Assembly: GCF_958979055.1 (NCBI RefSeq) | Contig: NC_084889.1 | Location: 28,412,261-28,476,260 of the forward strand | DNA from: Alnus glutinosa | Lineage: Eukaryota; Streptophyta; Magnoliopsida; Fagales; Betulaceae | DNA length: 64,000 nucleotides | Reading direction: 5' to 3' | Shown: positions 1 through 12,300 of the stretch, piece after piece | Numbering within the stretch: position 1 is the stretch's first letter | Layout: each line of letters begins with the position of its first letter | The notes under the pieces: generated by a model | The model's database searches: none | What the model was told of the DNA's origin: nothing | What the model saw: the letters and a program-made list of their open reading frames with translations, nothing else | Made by a program: the position numbers and the translations under genes

Positions 1-695
1 GTAACAATGAGGGCATAATTGTCTTTTTATATTTTCATGAAATGTGAAAAGACAACTGTACTCTCACTTTTATACTAAACGGACTTTTATATGATACCTA
101 GAGAATCCTCTCCATTTCAAATAGAGGATTCAAATTCTGCAAGGAAAAGGGTAAGTGTAGGGATCCTCATCAAGGGTCAGTGATTTCCTCAACGGTAGTA
201 GACTAATGGAAGCTCCTCATTCCTCAAATTACAAGATTAAAGCAAAAATTGGACCTTTATATAAACCCTGAAAGATGCCCCATATGGTAGCTCCCTTCCT
301 TCCCATTTGCCTAAGATGTTTTAAACCTCAAAATCTACCATTGAAGCTATAAAATCTAATCTGAACCATGAACTAGATTCTTTCCATTTCACGTGATCCG
401 CATTTGGATATTAATTAAATAATATTGAAGTTTCGGTTTCCCGAGTTTTTTTCTTTTCCTTTTTTATTTATTTATTTTTTCTTATGAGCAGTTCCCTGTT
501 ATTCACATAAGAAAAACAGAACTACATACCAGAAAAATGGACAAATACCAATAATTGTTGACCCATTTAAGTAAATTTTATTTTATTTTTAGTCCAAAAA
601 CAGGTAAAATGAAGAGGATGCGTCTTATCAATTCTCCCCCTACATAAGATAGTAATGGAAGAAATGACAAATTATTAATACTCAACCAGAACTTC
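1..695. other. Flank downstream of GS1, no gene seen
   Basis: This AT-rich stretch lies 3' of the minus-strand glutamine synthetase gene. The part nearest 695 is its 3' UTR. Poly(A)-signal-like AATAAA variants occur on the minus strand near 576-590. I see no other coding or mobile signature. Confidence 0.5.
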
Positions 696-3600
696 TCATG
701 GATGCCAGAGGATGGTGGTCTCTGCTATCATTGAGGTTACAACATATGGATCCATGTTAGAAGCAGGCCTCCTGTCTTCAAAATAGCCTTTGCCAGCTTT
801 CTCTGTATCTCTACCAACTCTAATGGAGGCTCCACGGTTTGCCACTCCCTGTCAATTAACCAGATGCAGAGGGATTGAGCATTGTGTAAATTATGAAATA
901 AATCACTCTAAAATATACCAGCATTTTGTTCCTTTGGGAATTTCCAGAAAAGCTAATCATCGGTTCTTCTCTCCATCGGAACAATGGGGCCATTATGCTC
1001 GTTACAAATAACCAAGGTATCTCTTTTTTAATTGGAGGTTGAATCGGTCATCAGAAGAATCATTAGGCCAAAAATTAGGATACATTAAGCCATCAAAATG
1101 TGTTATGGCATCAAAGTCTAACTCACACTGCCTCCTGTCTTCTATCTTTTCTCATTCAAAATTTCAAACTTTTCCCTGGTACCCGATTCAGAACAACTCC
1201 AAACAGAACATAATTTGGGAAGAAAGGTGCATGAATCATAAGTCCATCACTCTGGCTATCAATCTTCACACCACATTCCCCGAGAAACTCGTTCTTCCCC
1301 CCCCCCCCCCCCCCCCAACCAAAACCTGCCCTTGTTTTAATTGTTCCATTGGTTAGATATAGAAGTAGAAATGTTTACCCATAAGAAGTTGTTGATGTCG
1401 GCTGTTTCATGCTTTCCAGTGAGACGGCGCTCATTGCCTTCCCCATAAGCTGCAATGTGTTCCTTGTGCTTCAATCCAAGCTTTTCGATCGCTTTTTTGA
1501 TGACTTCATACCCTCCATCACTTCTCATGGACTTTGTGCTGAATTCACCATAAGTCAAAGAAGAGAAGATATGACAATCACATATACAAATGGAATTTCG
1601 TGCAACTACAGGGGAAATATCTTCAAATCATACTACATTAAGCAAAAGATTATATCGAATCCATACTAATAAATCACATATATTACCTGTAGTTAGTGTG
1701 AGCCCCAGCCCCATTCCAGTCACCCTGGTCACATAATGCCTCTAACAAAGTTAATACACAAATAAAATTATAAAAGTAATACTATTTAGTAGACTGTTTT
1801 ACGACTTTCATATAACTTAATGATGTGGTTGTGAAAATTACCTCTTGGATCAATACTTGTTAAAAAAAAAAAAAAAAAACTAAAGGCTGGTTTTCACTGT
1901 CACGCCATCCCAGTTATATGGTAATCATATAGCAGTCTACTAAATAACATTACTCAAATTATAACAATGCAACAATAACATTGTGCATCCTCCTCACAAC
2001 AATAAACTTAGAGACAACTTAACCTGAATAGGTTTGGGATCAAAGGAAACCACCACTCCAGCAATCTCTGAAACCCTCTGTATTACACAAAAAATATCAT
2101 GAAGAAAATTTCTTTCCCGTGAAGTTTAAATAACAAATAATTAATTATGAGGAACACAACATTTAATTTACCTCTAGAATGTAACGAGCAACCCAGAGCT
2201 CATCTCCTGCAGAAATGCCAACAGCAGGGCCAACTTGGAATTCCCACTACAAAATGGAATAAGGCAGTAAGTTTTTGGAAAACTAAAACACAAAAACAAC
2301 AGTCAATGCAAGACAATACGATTGGAGGAGATCAAAACATCAGAAAGAGAAACATTTCTTACCTGGCCAGGCATCACTTCTCCATTGATGCCACTGATGC
2401 TGATGCCAGCATAAAGACAGGCTTTGTAATGAGAATTTACAATATCACGGCCAAAGGCCTTATCAGAACCAATACCACAGTAGTACGGACCCTTTAATCA
2501 AACACAAACTTCAATTACACAAAATGTGTAAATAGCATGGAGACTTATATGAATAAAGAGGAGAATAGAGTACTAAATTATAACCAGGATCACTCAAATT
2601 CAGATAAAATACAGTACCAAAGGCAATCTGTTCTTGCATCAGACAAGTCATTCATGCCTACTTGCCCAAAAAAAAAGTGTGGCAAATAAAAAAGGATGGC
2701 TATAATTAGCTATGGAGCTCAGAATACAGTTTCTTTGACAATCAACCTATAATCTAACTAAAAAAAAACCTTATAATCTAAACGCTCCACATTGAAGGCT
2801 TCATATGAAAGGTTTCTATAGAGAATATTGTCGGCTCACCATATCTTACCACAGTTTATGAATCACATTGTTTACGGTAGATGTAGGGTCGGAAATTTTT
2901 GACACACCTCACGAATCCGACAGGTTCTTGAGAAAAAATTACTAAGTTAGGGTTAAGGAATCTGACCCATTTAATTAATTATGTCGGTTATATCTATATA
3001 GTCTTATACTTATGACCCCTGATACTGGCAATTTTTTACACGACCTACGAACCTAACAAGAAATTAATGGGTTAATGTTGAGGGGCTTGACCCGTTTAAT
3101 TAAATAGATCGAGTGAGAGTTGACCTATATAGTTTTATACCCATATCTTGACACGTTCCGAACCCGACACGCGAACATGAATTGCCACCTCTACCTCTAG
3201 GTAGATGCAACCGAACCTAAAGGAACTGCAAATTCCGAAAGAGAAAGATATGTCACCTGTGGTCCAGGATAACCACCCTGAGGCCACCCAATTGGCCATT
3301 TTACATCTTTTTGCAACAAGGTGTACTCCTGCTCTATACCATACCTGTTTGTTTACATTAAACTTCAGAAACTACAAACAGAAGCAGGTAAAAATATAAA
3401 GACGATTATAAACAAATAATAATAAAAAAATAATGATAGAACTTGAAAACCCAAAAGCCAGGACTTACCAAGGTTCTTCAGCAACCACGTCAGGATTGCT
3501 GAAAACTTTTGCAGCATCGAACCTCTTATTTGTTGGAATAGGCTCTCCAGCCGGGGTGTAGGCGTCACACATAACCTATAGATTTAAAATTAAATAATAA

Positions 3601-4542
3601 AATCTGATTGGTAAGTTAATTAAACAAAATAAGTTGATTATTTCAGTGAAAGGGACTTCTTCTTTTTTCTGAGCAATTAAGTGAGAGGGGCCGCCTATAA
3701 AAAAATGGAAAAAAAATAAGTGAGAGGGACTTACAAGAATGTTATGGCCCCTCCTAAATGGGTCCCTGAAAATCGCTTGGGGACTATTTTAAGACACACC
3801 AACAGAATAATAAATCCAATTATTAAAAAAAAAAAAAAGTATTAAGAAAAAATGAAGATACGAGAGAGGCAGATTTTACTATAAGATGACTTCACTGTCT
3901 TCCCCAGGTGCTTGGCCTGTGCTGGAACCATCATAGTTCCACTTTGGAAGCTTTGCAGGATCAGTTACTGGTCCAGGAAGTGTCTGTTCCGTTGAAAACA
4001 TAAAATTAATTTCTTTTTTTTTTTTAAAAGAAAAAAAAAATCTAAATATGAAAAAAGAAACAGAAGAAATGGAAGAAAAAAAAAAGGTTACCCTGGCTTT
4101 GCTTCTAATGTCCATACCAGATCCACCGATCCTGTTCATTTATTAGTACCCAGGTACAAAAATCAATTTCAATCCCAGAAAAAAAAAAAAAAAAAAACAG
4201 AGACAAAGACAGAGAGAGTTGCAAAAGAATCGTTTCCATTTGAAATAGCAAAAAGAAAAACCATGCAATAACAAAAAGAGTGAGGTAGAGGGTCAAATAA
4301 TGTATAGTAGAAAGAGTTTCGAAAATCAGATATACCCAGAAACATAAAAGACTGGCATCAACGAAAAATACACTGTTACGAGTGATTTTTCTTTTGCACT
4401 GAATGAAATGCCAACAAAAAAAAAAATTAGTATTGAGAAAAGATACATGAAGATCTGAGAAAGCTCACCATATGTACTCCGCGATCACCTTCTCAGTGGT
4501 CTCAGAGAGGCTCAGGTTGATAAGATCTGAAAGCAGCGACAT
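696..4542 (-). CDS. GS1: Cytosolic glutamine synthetase (GS1), 12 exons, 356 aa
   Basis: Joins ammonium to glutamate using ATP to give glutamine, in the cytosol, as a decamer; it is central to primary assimilation and nitrogen remobilisation. Exons on the minus strand, in order: 4469-4542, 4092-4131, 3880-3983, 3735-3783, 3469-3575, 3257-3344, 2363-2491, 2172-2246, 2024-2077, 1687-1724, 1379-1538, 696-848. All introns are GT-AG and the exons sum to 1071 nt, exactly 356 codons plus stop, the usual GS1 length. The product starts [18 protein letters not shown], with no plastid transit peptide. The N-terminal beta-grasp segment has [18 protein letters not shown]. The ATP/substrate motif [13 protein letters not shown] is at about residues 241-253, and [10 protein letters not shown] opens the last exon. 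The protein ends ILWHP. No stop or frameshift is seen. [10 protein letters not shown] in exon 6 is slightly unusual at its third residue. The sequence cannot tell which GS1 isoform this is. Confidence 0.97.
1297..1316. repeat. Poly(C) tract of 20 in GS1 intron 11
   Basis: Uninterrupted run of 20 C on the plus strand (G on the sense strand of GS1), inside the intron between the last two exons. It could be a sequencing or assembly length ambiguity. Confidence 0.9.
2885..3190. repeat. Diverged tandem repeat in GS1 intron 6
   Basis: About two copies of a 120-130 bp unit. Each contains a cacga(c/a)..acgaa..c(c/t)gaca-like start, a GGGTTAA.G stretch, GACCC(A/G)TTTAATTAA and TATATAGT(C/T)TTATAC. 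The wording resembles a dispersed plant repeat, but I cannot assign the family. Confidence 0.5.
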
Positions 4543-4641
4543 TTTCAACAGGAAGAGAAAAACAGAGAGAGAGATAGAGATAGAGGTGGCACCGAACAGA
4601 AAGACTTATCAAAATGCTTTGACAAAAAGATAAAGAGTCGG

Positions 4642-4649
4642 TTTTATAT
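4642..4649 (-). promoter_or_regulatory. Candidate TATA box of GS1
   Basis: On the minus strand the sequence reads ATATAAAA about 100 bp upstream of the GS1 start codon. It is followed by a CT-rich stretch (about 4555-4590) typical of plant 5' UTRs. A transcription start near 4610-4618 is inferred from spacing only. Confidence 0.45.
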
Positions 4650-4742
4650 GGGAAACAGAGCGTGCACCGTGCCCTGTGCAGATACGTGAAGATAGGAAGT
4701 CTGGACTTTCGATTGAAGAGGTACAATCCTAATTGTAACCAA

Positions 4743-7482
4743 GTTTTAGCTAAAAATAAAGCTAACTCTATTTTAAGCTCTCCACCTTTGGAAAAATAGC
4801 CTTCTCAAAGGCTAATTCTGTTCCTAGCTTTTGTTTTTTCTTTTCTTTTTTTTTTTTTTTTTGTCAATATAATATATTAATAAACAACTAAACATTTTTT
4901 TTAAATAAAAACAAAATATCACTTTATTAAATACCTTAACAAACATATTCTAAAATATTTTGTTACTTTATTAAAATAAAAATAGTTAAAATACTACAAC
5001 TTTTATGATAACTCTTTTGCAAATTAACCACAACAGTTCAATGAGTGTCACGTAGCATAATATGAGTGAAACATTAAACAATAAAATTTGATTTTTTTTT
5101 TCCCACATAAGTATCACATAGATTGTCACATTAATTTATAAAAAAATTTATAATAAAAGTTAGAATACCCCAATCGCGCGTCAATTTAACACTCTTTAGG
5201 TCTTAAAATTCCTAACTTCACATATATTAAAAAAATAAAATTAAAGTTATCAAATTTCATGCTCATTTTCACTTCAAAAAATCAATGGTATACCAAAACG
5301 ATTATATCCTTAATAATATCTTAGTCTAAATAATAATCTCGTTCTAAAACCACATATATATGTTTCAAAAAGCTATGATCTTTCTTCGAGAAAGACCCAT
5401 TTTTTTTTTAAAAAAAAAAACTTGATCTACCATTTAAACTCTAAACACACCCATATATAAAAGGTATACACTTAAATATATGGATTAATTAGTACGAAAT
5501 AAGGGTTAGGGTTTAGTGTTGATACCCTTGGTAGTGTAGACCCTTCCTCCTGAGTTCCAAAACCTCTTAAAAGGGTGGTGTAGATCATTCCTCCTCAGCT
5601 CCAAAACCAAAACCTCTTAAAAATCCCTCATTTATTCATCTCTCCCTCCTGGCTACTCGTCGCAAGAGGGAAATGATGTAGCTAGAGTTTATGGGAGCAG
5701 CTATAAAGGGTCTCTTGTGTTTTCTAAATTTTGGATGTATTATTTTCGCACGTAGACGGTCACCATTCGAACAGTTAATGTACTATTATAATAGTCGATC
5801 CAGCTTAAATTGTTGATGTGGAACATTAAAACGATGACCTAGAGATTCTCACACTTTAACACAGCATCATTCAAGAACAATGCATTTGAATCATGAGATT
5901 CTAAGTAGTTTAATTCCTCATTTATTTTAAAGCCTCTATTGTTTGTTTTTATTTTAATTACTAATTACTGGCTCATAATTGAGTATTTTTCATCCAAATT
6001 TATTATTTCCCTGACACGTGGCGCCAAGTCGTGTCTTAGGCCACTACATTTCCAATCATATGAAAAAAAAAAAAGAAAAAAAGATGTGCTAACTTAAGCA
6101 TCGGAGTATCTTCGCTTCAACCGGAAATTCTTTGACAATTTTCCTATTTTGCAGGTTCCCTGTTCTCATATCAGGGAAGCCTCATCCCTGCTAAACTCAC
6201 CAAGCAATATTGTTCAAAAAACGCCCCAACAACAACTGTAAAGTTATGAAACACATGCACATCAATCTGCATGCTAATGAATCATTTGCAGGGAATCAGT
6301 TTGCATTTTTTGGTGAAAAAACACAATAAAGGACCAAACAATACAAGCTCAAAAGATGTTCGATCCAATAAATAAAGGTAATTTTTCTTCTGAAGGTAGA
6401 GGACTCCCACAAACCAAACAAAGTCCAAGAGATGGTAAGAATACAAGTCACAAACAAGAATGTGAATTTGCAACTACAGATGACAAAGAATGAAGCTTTA
6501 AGATGCTGGAACCACTTCAATCATGCCTTTCAACCAAGCGGCATTCCTCAAGCCTTGGCTGCATCGAAAATAGTCTTGATGACACAAAATGGACCACAAA
6601 CATTGAGGCTTGTGCACATGCATGGCAGGCTAATCAAACAAGGATAAGGAGGACCATGACTGTGATGCAGTGATGCTCTGTTACGCGATGAAAAAACAGG
6701 GGCTAACCATTGTTAACTTATCGATCAGCCACCACCTCCCACCTCCCACCTCCCACCTCCTTCCTCCTTTTGTTCTCCACACGTCAAAGTTCATCTGTTG
6801 AAGTTCGCGGTTTCTCTTCGTTGAGCTCAAGCGGCAAAGAAACAAAAGACAGCAGAAAAGCCAGAGAAAATGGCCAGCTGCACCTACACGTGAACTGGAA
6901 ATCACATTTTGCCGCCCAAAGATATAATTATTGATTTTTTATTTTTAAATAAACAACACAAAATCAGACCCTAATCTATTTACGTGATTTTGTATTTTTT
7001 GTTTAATAAAAATAAATTAATAGATGGGTCAATAATTGTGTGATGGGGTGGTAACAGATCATATCTCACACGTGAACAAATGGGGACAATTTGAAGGTTC
7101 TTTGGGCACTCCATTTGGTCAGAAGTGTGACTCGCTCTCTGAAATATTTTTATTTTTATTTTTTATGAGGGGTATTTTTGTTTTTATTGGAAAATGTTGA
7201 CAAATTTTAATAGTTTAAGAAACATTGACAATAAAATGATAATTTGAGGAGTATGTGACATGTTTACTTTGACAAAAAAAAAAATAAAAAATAAATAAAT
7301 AATATGCTAATTAAAATGTAGCATTGATTTGGTTAGTTCTTTGATAGCAAGCACTTACCCTACCCAAATACAAAATTGTGTCAAGTAGCTCAAAGTTCAA
7401 TACATAATTATGGAACAAATGATGTGCTCAAAAAATATCTTAAAAATTGGTGGCAATTTTTAATTTTTATTTATTTATTTAT
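4743..7482. other. Intergenic region, mostly unassigned
   Basis: AT-rich DNA upstream of GS1. Near 5525-5610 a short segment containing CCTTCCTCCTGAG..CCAAAACCTCTTAAAA is imperfectly duplicated. Near 6085-6165 a stretch with CTTAAGCATCGGAGTATCTT resembles a fragment of plant retroelement DNA (family not determined). Open frames around 6432-6650 and 6681-6934 match nothing I know and are probably chance. Confidence 0.4.
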
Positions 7483-7664
7483 GAGAAATGATCCCTACAC
7501 TCATTTCTCACAACAGCCTCACAACAAGCTGATGTGATTGGTAATATTTTATTATTTTTTTACAAAAAGAAAAAAAAAGAAAACAAACAAAATAATAAAA
7601 TATTACCAGCCACATCAGTTTATTGTAAAACTGTTGTGAGAAATGAGTTTAGGAATCATTTCGC
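7483..7664. mobile_element. Mutator-like MITE, 182 bp
   Basis: Long terminal inverted repeats cover nearly the whole element: the left end starts GAGAAATGATCCCTAC and the right end, read on the other strand, starts GCGAAATGATTCCTAA. Both continue through CTCATTTCTCACAACAG. It is flanked by a perfect 9-bp duplication TTTATTTAT (7474-7482 and 7665-7673), the size expected for Mutator-like transposition. Confidence 0.85.
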
Positions 7665-7972
7665 TTTATTTATTTTTCATGAGATAGAGAAGCCTCGGAC
7701 ACCTCCCTGTCTTCCACCGGACTTTTTGGAGACAGCAAGAGCATCTTTCGCCAATTTATATGTTATCTTACCTACTTTGTCCAGCATATCATATTTTCTA
7801 TTTATCAAGCTAACTTTTTATAATGCCTTTTCTTTTTCCTGATGATTTTTTCTTTTCTTTGACCATTACATTAAAGTAGAAGAAGAAAATAGGAGACATT
7901 GGCCCATAACAAATTTTAGTGTATAAATGAAGCCAAAATTATTGGAAATAAGCATATGAGTAGCCCGACTAA

Positions 7973-8270
7973 GGGTCGTTCGGGTTTGCGATTTAAAAAT
8001 AATAATTTTGAAATGTGCGATTAGAAAAAATGATTTTTAAAAATGCAGTTAAGCGTTTGGCAAAATCGTAATTTGGTCTTTAAAATCGTAGATTAGCCTT
8101 TAAAATTATGCGTTTTAAAAAAAACACATCATTACTTGCGATTTAAAAAAAAAATTTCTGCGTTTTCAAATCGCAATATTTTAAAAATGCAATTCTCAAA
8201 CAATTCAAGTTTTGCAATTTGGTTTAAAATCATACTTTTCGTCTACGAAATCATAATCCCAAACACACCA
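7973..8270. mobile_element. Tourist/Harbinger-like MITE, 298 bp
   Basis: The left end GGGTCGTTCGGGTTTGCGAT pairs with the right end read in reverse, TGGTGTGTTTGGGATTATGA. TAA stands on both flanks (7970-7972 and 8271-8273), matching the 3-bp TWA duplication of PIF/Harbinger elements. No coding capacity. Confidence 0.75.
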
Positions 8271-8296
8271 TAATATTAAGAGACCGTTAAAAGTGG

Positions 8297-8420
8297 CACT
8301 ACAAGAAAATTGTAGAGTCAATAGGGAGGCTATTACTGTTGATGATAGGATTAGAGCCGTCAAAGAGGAGTAATACTGCGATGTCGGTCAAATCTGACGG
8401 TAACCACATAGTAGACATTG
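8297..8420 (+). mobile_element. Relic of a CACTA element terminus
   Basis: Begins CACTACAAGAAAA, the classical En/Spm-type terminus. No matching inverted end (TTTTCTTGTAGTG) is visible downstream before the NFXL1 promoter, so this is a truncated end. The right limit is arbitrary. Confidence 0.5.
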
Positions 8421-8807
8421 AATTTGGATTCGAATATATGACTGTCATACAACTATGATAACGTGACAGTAAAAATTAATCATTAATTTTTACTAATTAT
8501 CTCGAATGAATTTGTTCTTTTGGTAATGTATTGGGCCTTAATGTATCAACTTCAAGTTACAACCTTTGAAGCCCGTTAACGCAAACTTAGCCCAAGAGAG
8601 TCTCTTCAAATGGGCCACCCCTTAGAAAATCATGGAGGAAGAGTAGCCACCACGTAGCCCACACCCACATTGACACGCAAAAAGTTGCACACCGGTCCGC
8701 ACCGCGCAGCCCGATTATCTTGACGTTGGACCAGGACTAAAAGTGGGACCACATACGACAACAACCGCTTCCTTCGGCTCCAAGGCACTTATTCTCTCTC
8801 CCCCCGC

Positions 8808-8814
8808 TATATAA
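8808..8814 (+). promoter_or_regulatory. Candidate TATA box of NFXL1
   Basis: TATATAA in a C-rich setting, about 150 bp before the 5' UTR splice donor. A transcription start near 8840 is inferred from spacing. TTGAC cores (W-box-like) lie upstream near 8670-8730, but such short motifs are weak evidence. Confidence 0.55.
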
Positions 8815-8958
8815 CCTCAAATTTCTGACCCATGATCCCATCCCCTATCCCCACAACCTTTGTCGGGTCGGGTCGGTTTTCTCTTCAGGAACACTATTTA
8901 AATTGTAGAGCACCGCACATATTTTCTTCGAGAAAGAGCGAGAAAAATCTTTGAAAAG

Positions 8959-9316
8959 GTATTTCTTCTTCGTTGTTTCAATTTGTTTCAAATTAATTCT
9001 TTTGTTGGTTTCAGCATGGTTTTGGGCGTTTTTTTTTTTTTGGCTGAAATATGATCTGTTTGGTTGTCTCGAAAATCGGGGGAGGGAACTGTTTGGTCGC
9101 CCAGAAAATCTGGAGGAGGGGTTGAACAAATGGGATTTTGGACGCTTTATAACTGATGTGTGTGTAGGGATGTTAAAGTAGTTTCGTTCATTTCATGACT
9201 GATTCTGTAGGCAAACAGTTAGGGTTTTATATTTTGGGCCATTGTATGTGTGATTCGATCAACCGCCTGTGATGAAATGCTCATTTTTTTGTTGTTCAAT
9301 TTCTTTTGGTTTGTAG
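8959..9316 (+). other. Intron in the 5' UTR of NFXL1
   Basis: The donor AAAAG|GTATTTCTTC and the acceptor TTTGGTTTGTAG enclose T-rich sequence. There is no open frame joining upstream sequence to the protein, and the first in-frame ATG follows the acceptor by 40 nt. This supports a leader intron, which is inferred and not seen as a transcript. Confidence 0.6.
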
Positions 9317-9355
9317 TCAGTGGATACAAGCTTTGGGTGTTTGGCTTCGGAGAAT

Positions 9356-12300
9356 ATGAGCTTTCAAGCTCGAAATGATCGAAGGGATAGGACTAGATTT
9401 CCTGTCCAAGGCGTTCGCCATCAGTGGGTCCCGAGAGGATCCACTGCCACTACCGTCGTGAACTTGAACCCGAACCCGAATGCCAATACAAACCAAAACC
9501 CGAGCCCGAGCCCGAACCCGAGCCCGAGCCCGAGCCCACCATTGAGCTTCAATACGAACCACGGGACTGTTGAGGACTCAAATTATGGTTCTGCTCCGCC
9601 TGAGAGTCGGCCTAGAAGGAATAATGGTCCGAGGGGTTACATGGGTCGATCTGTGTATCAGAAGAGGGAGAAGGAGAAGGAGGAGAATCAGGGGGAAAAG
9701 GGATTAAAGGACTCTAAGGTACCTCAGCTTGTGCAAGAAATTCAGGAGAAGCTGATTAAGAGCACTGTCGAATGCATGATTTGTTATGACATGGTGCGAA
9801 GGTCAGCACCCATATGGTCTTGCTCGAGCTGTTACTCTATTTTCCATCTGACTTGTATCAAGAAATGGGCTCGGGCACCTACTTCTGTTGACTTGTTGGC
9901 GGAGAAGAGTCAGGGATTTAATTGGAGGTGTCCTGGATGTCAGTCGGTGCAGCTTACAGTGTTGAAGGAGATTCGGTATGTTTGCTTTTGTGGGAAGAGG
10001 CCAGACCCACCTTCCGATCTGTATTTGACTCCACATTCATGTGGAGAACTATGTGGGAAGCCACTTGAAAGGGAGGTTCTGCGTCCTGGAGATAGTGAGG
10101 AGGATCTTTGCCCGCATGTTTGTGTTTTGCAATGCCACCCAGGTCCATGTCCTCCTTGTAAGGCATTTGCCCCACCACATTTGTGCCCATGTGGGAAGAA
10201 AACAATTACGACACGGTGCTCTGATCGGAAGTCTGTTCTTACTTGTGGTCAGCGCTGTGACAAGCTCCTTGAGTGCAAGCGTCACAGGTGTGAGCGAACC
10301 TGCCACGTGGGTCCTTGTGATCCTTGTCCGGTTCTAGTCAATGCTCCTTGTTTCTGCAAGAAGACCGTGGAGGTTGTTCTTTGTGGAGACATGGCTGTGA
10401 AGGGAAAGGTGAAAACAGAGGATGGTGTTTTTTCTTGTGGTTCAACTTGCGGAAAGAAGCTTTTATGTGGTAATCATGTCTGCTGTGACATTTGCCATCC
10501 AGGCTCATGTGGAGAGTGTGACTTAATGCCAAGCACGGTTAAGACATGCTACTGTGGGAAAACAAGCTTGCAGCAGGAACGGCTGACCTGTTTGGACCCG
10601 ATTCCAACCTGTTCTGAAAAATGTGGCAAGCCCCTTCCTTGCGGGATGCACCATTGTACAGAGGTGTGCCATGCTGGGGATTGTCCACCATGTTTGCTTA
10701 AAGTTTCTCAAAAATGCCGTTGCGGATCAACCTCTCGAACTGTAGAATGCTGCAAAACAACAGTGGAAGAGAAATTTACGTGTGATAAGCCCTGTGGGCG
10801 GAAGAAGAATTGTGGAAGGCACAGGTGCAGTGAGCGGTGCTGCCCGCACTCTAATTCAAACAATCCTCTCTCTGGGAATTGGGATCCACATTTCTGCTCG
10901 ATGCCATGTGAGAAGAAGCTTAGGTGTGGGCAGCATTCTTGTGAATCACTGTGTCATAGTGGCCATTGCCCTCCTTGCCTTGAAACATTTTTCACTGATT
11001 TGACCTGTGCATGTGGGAGAACTTCCATCCCTCCTCCATTGCCTTGCGGCACACCTCCCCCTTCATGTCAGCTCCCATGTTCAGTTCCTCAGCCTTGTGG
11101 CCATTCATCTTCTCACAGCTGCCACTTTGGGGACTGCCCGCCTTGTTCTGTGCCTATAGCAAAGGAATGCATTGGTGGGCATGTTGTCCTTAGGAACATA
11201 CCTTGTGGTTCAAAGGATATCAGATGTAACAAGCTTTGTGGGAAGACCAGGCAGTGTGGAATGCATGCCTGTGGCAGAACTTGTCACCCACAGCCTTGTG
11301 ATTCTTCACCTGGGCCTCTACCAGGTTTGAGAACTTCGTGTGGGCAGACATGTGGTGCTCCTAGGGGAGATTGTAGGCATACGTGTAAAGAACCTTGTCA
11401 CCCTTCTGCTCCTTGTCCTGATGTAAGATGTGATTTCCCTGTAACAATCACTTGTTCTTGTGGCCGGTTAACAGCAACTGTTCCTTGTGATGCTGGAGGC
11501 AGCAACGGGGGTTTTAGTGCTGATGCTTTGTATGAAGCTTCCATTATCCAGAAGTTGCCAGTGCCGCTTCAACCAGTGGAAGCAACTGGAAAGAAAATTC
11601 CACTTGGACAGAGGAAGCTCGTGTGTGATGATGACTGTGCTAAGTCGGAACGAAAGCGAGTTCTAGCAGATGCTTTTGATATTACTCCTCCAAACTTGGA
11701 AGCTCTTCATTTTGGTGAGAATTCTGTTGTTTCTGAAGTGCTAGCAGATCTCTATAGACGTGATCCAAAGTGGGTATTGTCTGTGGAGGAGAGATGTAAG
11801 TTCTTGGTACTTGGCAAGAGCAGAGGAACTACAAGTGGTCTTAAGGTTCATGTTTTCTGTCCGATGCTGAAGGATAAGAGAGATGCAGTAAAGCTGATTG
11901 CCGAGAGATGGAAGCTTGCTATTTATTCTGCTGGTTGGGAGCCGAAGCGTTTTATTGTGGTTCATGTTACACCCAAATCGAAAGCCCCTTCTCGTGTGAT
12001 TGGGGTTAAGGTTTCGACCACTGTAAGCTCATCCCATCCTCCAGCTTTTGATCCTTTGGTTGACATGGATCCTAGACTTGTTGTTTCTTTTCTTGATTTG
12101 CCAAGAGATGCAGATATAAGTGCATTGGTCTTGAGGTTTGGTGGGGAATGTGAACTAGTTTGGCTGAATGACAAGAATGCATTGGCTGTATTCAGCGATC
12201 CTGCCCGAGCGGCCACTGCTATGAGGAGATTGGATCATGGGTCAGTATACAATGGAGCTGTTGTGGTTCTCCCAAATGGTGGTGTAGCAGCAGCATCATC

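Noticed and set aside
6432-6934. Small open frames upstream of GS1
   Set aside because: Short, with no recognisable domain, overlapping frames on both strands and no splice context; likely chance.
9320-9355. Longer NFXL1 start at 9,320
   Set aside because: The codon there is GTG, and the stretch lies right at the leader-intron acceptor. The ATG at 9,356 fits the family N-terminus.
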